Below are positions 5,405 through 5,908 of a stretch of DNA of 5,908 nt, piece by piece (position 1 is the first letter of the stretch; each line of letters opens with the position of its first letter). The notes beneath the pieces are model-generated. The model was given only the letters and a program-made list of their open reading frames with translations. It was not told the DNA's origin and did no database searches. The position numbers were made by a program, and so were the translations under genes. The stretch comes from Chryseobacterium gleum (GTDB taxonomy: Bacteria > Bacteroidota > Bacteroidia > Flavobacteriales_D > Crocinitomicaceae): positions 1-5,908 of the forward strand of contig CALPSU020000168.1 in the NCBI GenBank assembly GCA_943326315.2. Direction: 5' to 3'.

Positions 5405-5908
5405 AAATTACGTTTTTTAGTGCTGTAAATTTAAGATTATTTTGTATAACAATTTCACTATTCGGAAATTTTCTTGCAATTAACTTATAAGCTCCTACCG
5501 AATTATCAAAAATCATAGCTTCATCAACAATAGGTATGTAAATGTCAAATAAATTTTTAATACCGTTTACATATCTTCTTCGGATTACATCTGATGGAAT
5601 ATTATGTCCCCCTTCTGCAACTCTAATCTTCACTCGTTCAATTGCTAATTCTACTTTACGCAACCAAAAAAACAACAGTACTACTTTATAACCATTCTCT
5701 TGTGCGGTTTTTACTTTGTTCTTATAACTTTTAGTCGCCAATGTGGTTTCAAAAGCAAAATTTTCACCGCTATTTAACAATTCATCTAAACGTTTAAGCA
5801 TTATTCTCCCAGCTTCAAAAGCTTCTTTTTCTGGTTGAAATGGAGACAATCCTTTAGCAATCTCATCTGCATTTACAAATTCTTTACACGATAATATTTC
5901 AGGTAAAA
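5394..5908 (-). CDS. Zeta toxin family kinase, 5' end beyond the right window edge
   Basis: Zeta toxins are P-loop kinases; characterised members phosphorylate UDP-N-acetylglucosamine and block cell-wall precursor synthesis, and some relatives may have other substrates. The frame stays open from the TGA at 5396-5394 to the window edge, giving 170 visible residues. Counting from the edge: VNADEIAKGLSP (11-22) holds the conserved Asp, EAGR is at 31-34, and the FETTL motif is at 52-56. The block RVKIRVAEGGHNIPSDVIRRRY (91-112) carries the arginine-rich GGHxIP...RRY signature, and DNS is at 134-136. The Walker A motif should lie just beyond the edge, so kinase competence cannot be judged here. 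A TTG at 5849 is not the start, because the conserved NADE motif lies upstream of it. It overlaps the 48-residue gene by 11 bases, forming a two-gene operon closed by a strong terminator. Confidence 0.88.
   Translation of the reverse strand, partial: LPEILSCKEFVNADEIAKGLSPFQPEKEAFEAGRIMLKRLDELLNSGENFAFETTLATKSYKNKVKTAQENGYKVVLLFFWLRKVELAIERVKIRVAEGGHNIPSDVIRRRYVNGIKNLFDIYIPIVDEAMIFDNSVGAYKLIARKFPNSEIVIQNNLKFTALKNVIYEG

Noticed and set aside
5847..5849. TTG as the start of the zeta toxin
   Set aside because: The frame continues upstream to the window edge with the family motif VNADEIAKG, so this is an internal leucine codon of a gene cut by the window.
3379..5908. One defence island combining injection-system, transporter and toxin genes
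   Set aside because: A strong terminator separates the toxin module from the rest, only one truncated tape-measure domain is present, and the transporter is a generic efflux type. Nothing in the sequence ties them functionally.

Overview
The window is strongly AT-rich, and every gene I can support lies on the minus strand. Two complete genes end in type IX secretion (T9SS) type A sorting tails, a system restricted to Bacteroidota. Candidate promoters resemble the Bacteroidota -7 consensus TAnnTTTG, and Shine-Dalgarno sequences are absent or weak. I read this as a Flavobacteriales-type chromosome (Flavobacteriaceae or Crocinitomicaceae); the genus cannot be fixed from this sequence.

Left half (1-3310): a run of secreted-protein genes. 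The first 30 codons of one such gene (signal peptide only) run off the left edge. To its right are two complete T9SS cargo genes of 463 and 426 residues. They have unrelated N-terminal regions but closely similar C-terminal sorting cassettes. Each complete gene has its own intrinsic terminator, with a second inverted repeat between stop codon and terminator. The edge gene and the 463-residue gene share an upstream layout: a 14-base repeat and a -7-like box at exactly the same separation. The 426-residue gene has a better -7 box but lacks the repeat.

Middle (3311-5176): a 12-helix major facilitator superfamily efflux-type transporter that starts with GTG. It lies 34 bases downstream of a 179-residue gene, and the two may share a transcript. 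The 179-residue protein is essentially only the conserved C-terminal domain of contractile injection system (CIS) tape measure proteins. No other injection-system gene is in the window, so it looks like an orphan or remnant. No promoter is obvious for it.

Right end (5202-5908): a zeta-toxin-family kinase gene, cut by the right edge before its P-loop. An 11-base overlap joins it to a 48-residue gene, and a strong terminator follows. I read this as a toxin-antitoxin-like operon with the small partner downstream of the toxin.

The parts do not form one pathway. The points most worth following are the shared upstream element of the secreted-protein genes, the orphan tape-measure domain, and the toxin-first zeta module. 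I see no RNA genes, CRISPR arrays or insertion sequences, and no gene-free stretch longer than 300 bases.
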